Shown here in pieces: positions 61,880 through 62,047 of a stretch of 62,047 nucleotides of DNA. Source of the DNA: Arthrobacter sp. ISL-48 (GTDB lineage: Bacteria; Actinomycetota; Actinomycetes; Actinomycetales; Micrococcaceae); the NCBI RefSeq assembly GCF_018613805.1, contig NZ_JAGGPL010000027.1, forward strand, positions 1 through 62,047, written 5' to 3'. Position 1 is the stretch's first letter. Each line of letters starts with the position of its first letter. A program made the position numbers and the translations under genes. The notes below the pieces were generated by a model that saw nothing but the letters and a program-made list of their open reading frames with translations, was not told the DNA's origin and ran no database searches.

Positions 61880-62047
61880 TTATTGAAGTGGTGGGGGTGG
61901 GGGTTTGAAGTAGTGGTTTTGTTGGGGTTTTTGGTTGGGGTCGATGTGGGGTGGGGGTGTGTACCAGGGGGTGCCTTGGTTGGTTTTGATGGTCCATTGT
62001 TCTTTGTGGATGAGGTGGTGGTGGTTTGGGCATAGGAGTGTGCCGTT
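61880..62047 (-). CDS. C-terminal fragment of a DUF222/HNH endonuclease-type protein (runs off the window)
   Basis: The reverse strand encodes 55 residues to a TAA at 61880-61882, beginning NGTLLCPNHHHLIHKEQW at the window edge. The L-L-C-x-x-H-H-H-x-I-H pattern is the end of the HNH/zinc segment typical of actinobacterial DUF222-HNH (13E12-repeat) proteins. The tail is Pro/Gln-rich. The coding strand is A/C-rich, unlike its neighbours, and hints at a different origin. The gene start lies beyond position 62047. Confidence 0.8.
   Translation of the reverse strand, partial: NGTLLCPNHHHLIHKEQWTIKTNQGTPWYTPPPHIDPNQKPQQNHYFKPPPPPLQ

Noticed and set aside
1..62047. CRISPR arrays, insertion sequences, integrases or attachment sites
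   Set aside because: I found no regularly spaced repeats, transposase or integrase motifs, nor a direct repeat of the tRNA-Lys 3' end within the window.

Overview
The window is a high-GC chromosomal segment that I attribute to an Arthrobacter-type actinobacterium (Micrococcaceae: Arthrobacter, Pseudarthrobacter or a relative). The grounds are base composition, frequent GTG starts, several LacI-type sugar regulons, a GAF-ANTAR protein, and a DUF222/HNH-type gene tail at the right edge. Genus level is inference; no rRNA is present. I see no prophage, insertion sequence, CRISPR array or replication origin. One tRNA (Lys-UUU) is present.

Layout. 0-7.6 kb: prfC (release factor 3), a P-loop nucleoside-kinase-like gene, a glycogen-debranching-type glucosidase, radA and a FUSC-type membrane protein. 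7.6-13.6 kb: phosphate uptake, with pstSCAB behind a PHO-box-like direct repeat, meeting a reverse-strand PhoU-like/Pit pair tail to tail. 13.6-15 kb: an actinobacterial protein of unknown function and tRNA-Lys with its terminator. 15-25.2 kb: an L-arabinose island made of a LacI regulator, a YtfQRT-YjfF-type sugar ABC transporter and the divergent araBDA operon. Three operator-like sites lie between the two divergent operons. 25.6-31 kb: a KdpD/KdpE-like two-component system with no kdpFABC, next to a large APC-superfamily (KimA-like) transporter. 31-36 kb: a sulfurtransferase, a GH51 arabinofuranosidase, a HhH-GPD-like protein, a second LacI regulator and an isochorismatase-family hydrolase. 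36-42.3 kb: a complete urease operon ureABCEFGD followed by a NiCoT nickel permease. 42.2-44.4 kb: a hexapeptide-repeat protein, a GAF-ANTAR regulator and a small ABC-like ATPase. 44.4-52.9 kb: a fructan/fructose island made of a PfkB kinase, a three-gene sugar ABC transporter, a LacI regulator, an ABM-domain protein and a secreted GH32 fructanase with a large internal insert. 53-61.7 kb: malQ, an NAD(P)-binding protein, a secreted GH13 amylase with two C-terminal starch-binding-like modules, a lactonase-family propeller and a PrmC-like methyltransferase preceded by an unusual leader ORF. The window ends inside a DUF222/HNH-type gene.

How it works together. Much of the segment serves scavenging of plant and microbial polysaccharides. 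Starch and glycogen are covered by GH13, MalQ and the debranching enzyme, levan or inulin by GH32, the Frc-type transporter and the PfkB kinase, and arabinan oligomers by GH51, the transporter and AraBDA. Two separate operator families can be read directly from the DNA: TGTGAACGCTAACA at the arabinose genes, and TGACAACGNTGTC at the fructan genes. The remainder serves phosphate, potassium (inferred) and nitrogen (urea) supply. A recurring feature is long, nearly perfect intergenic hairpins without a U-tract, mostly at gene 3' ends.
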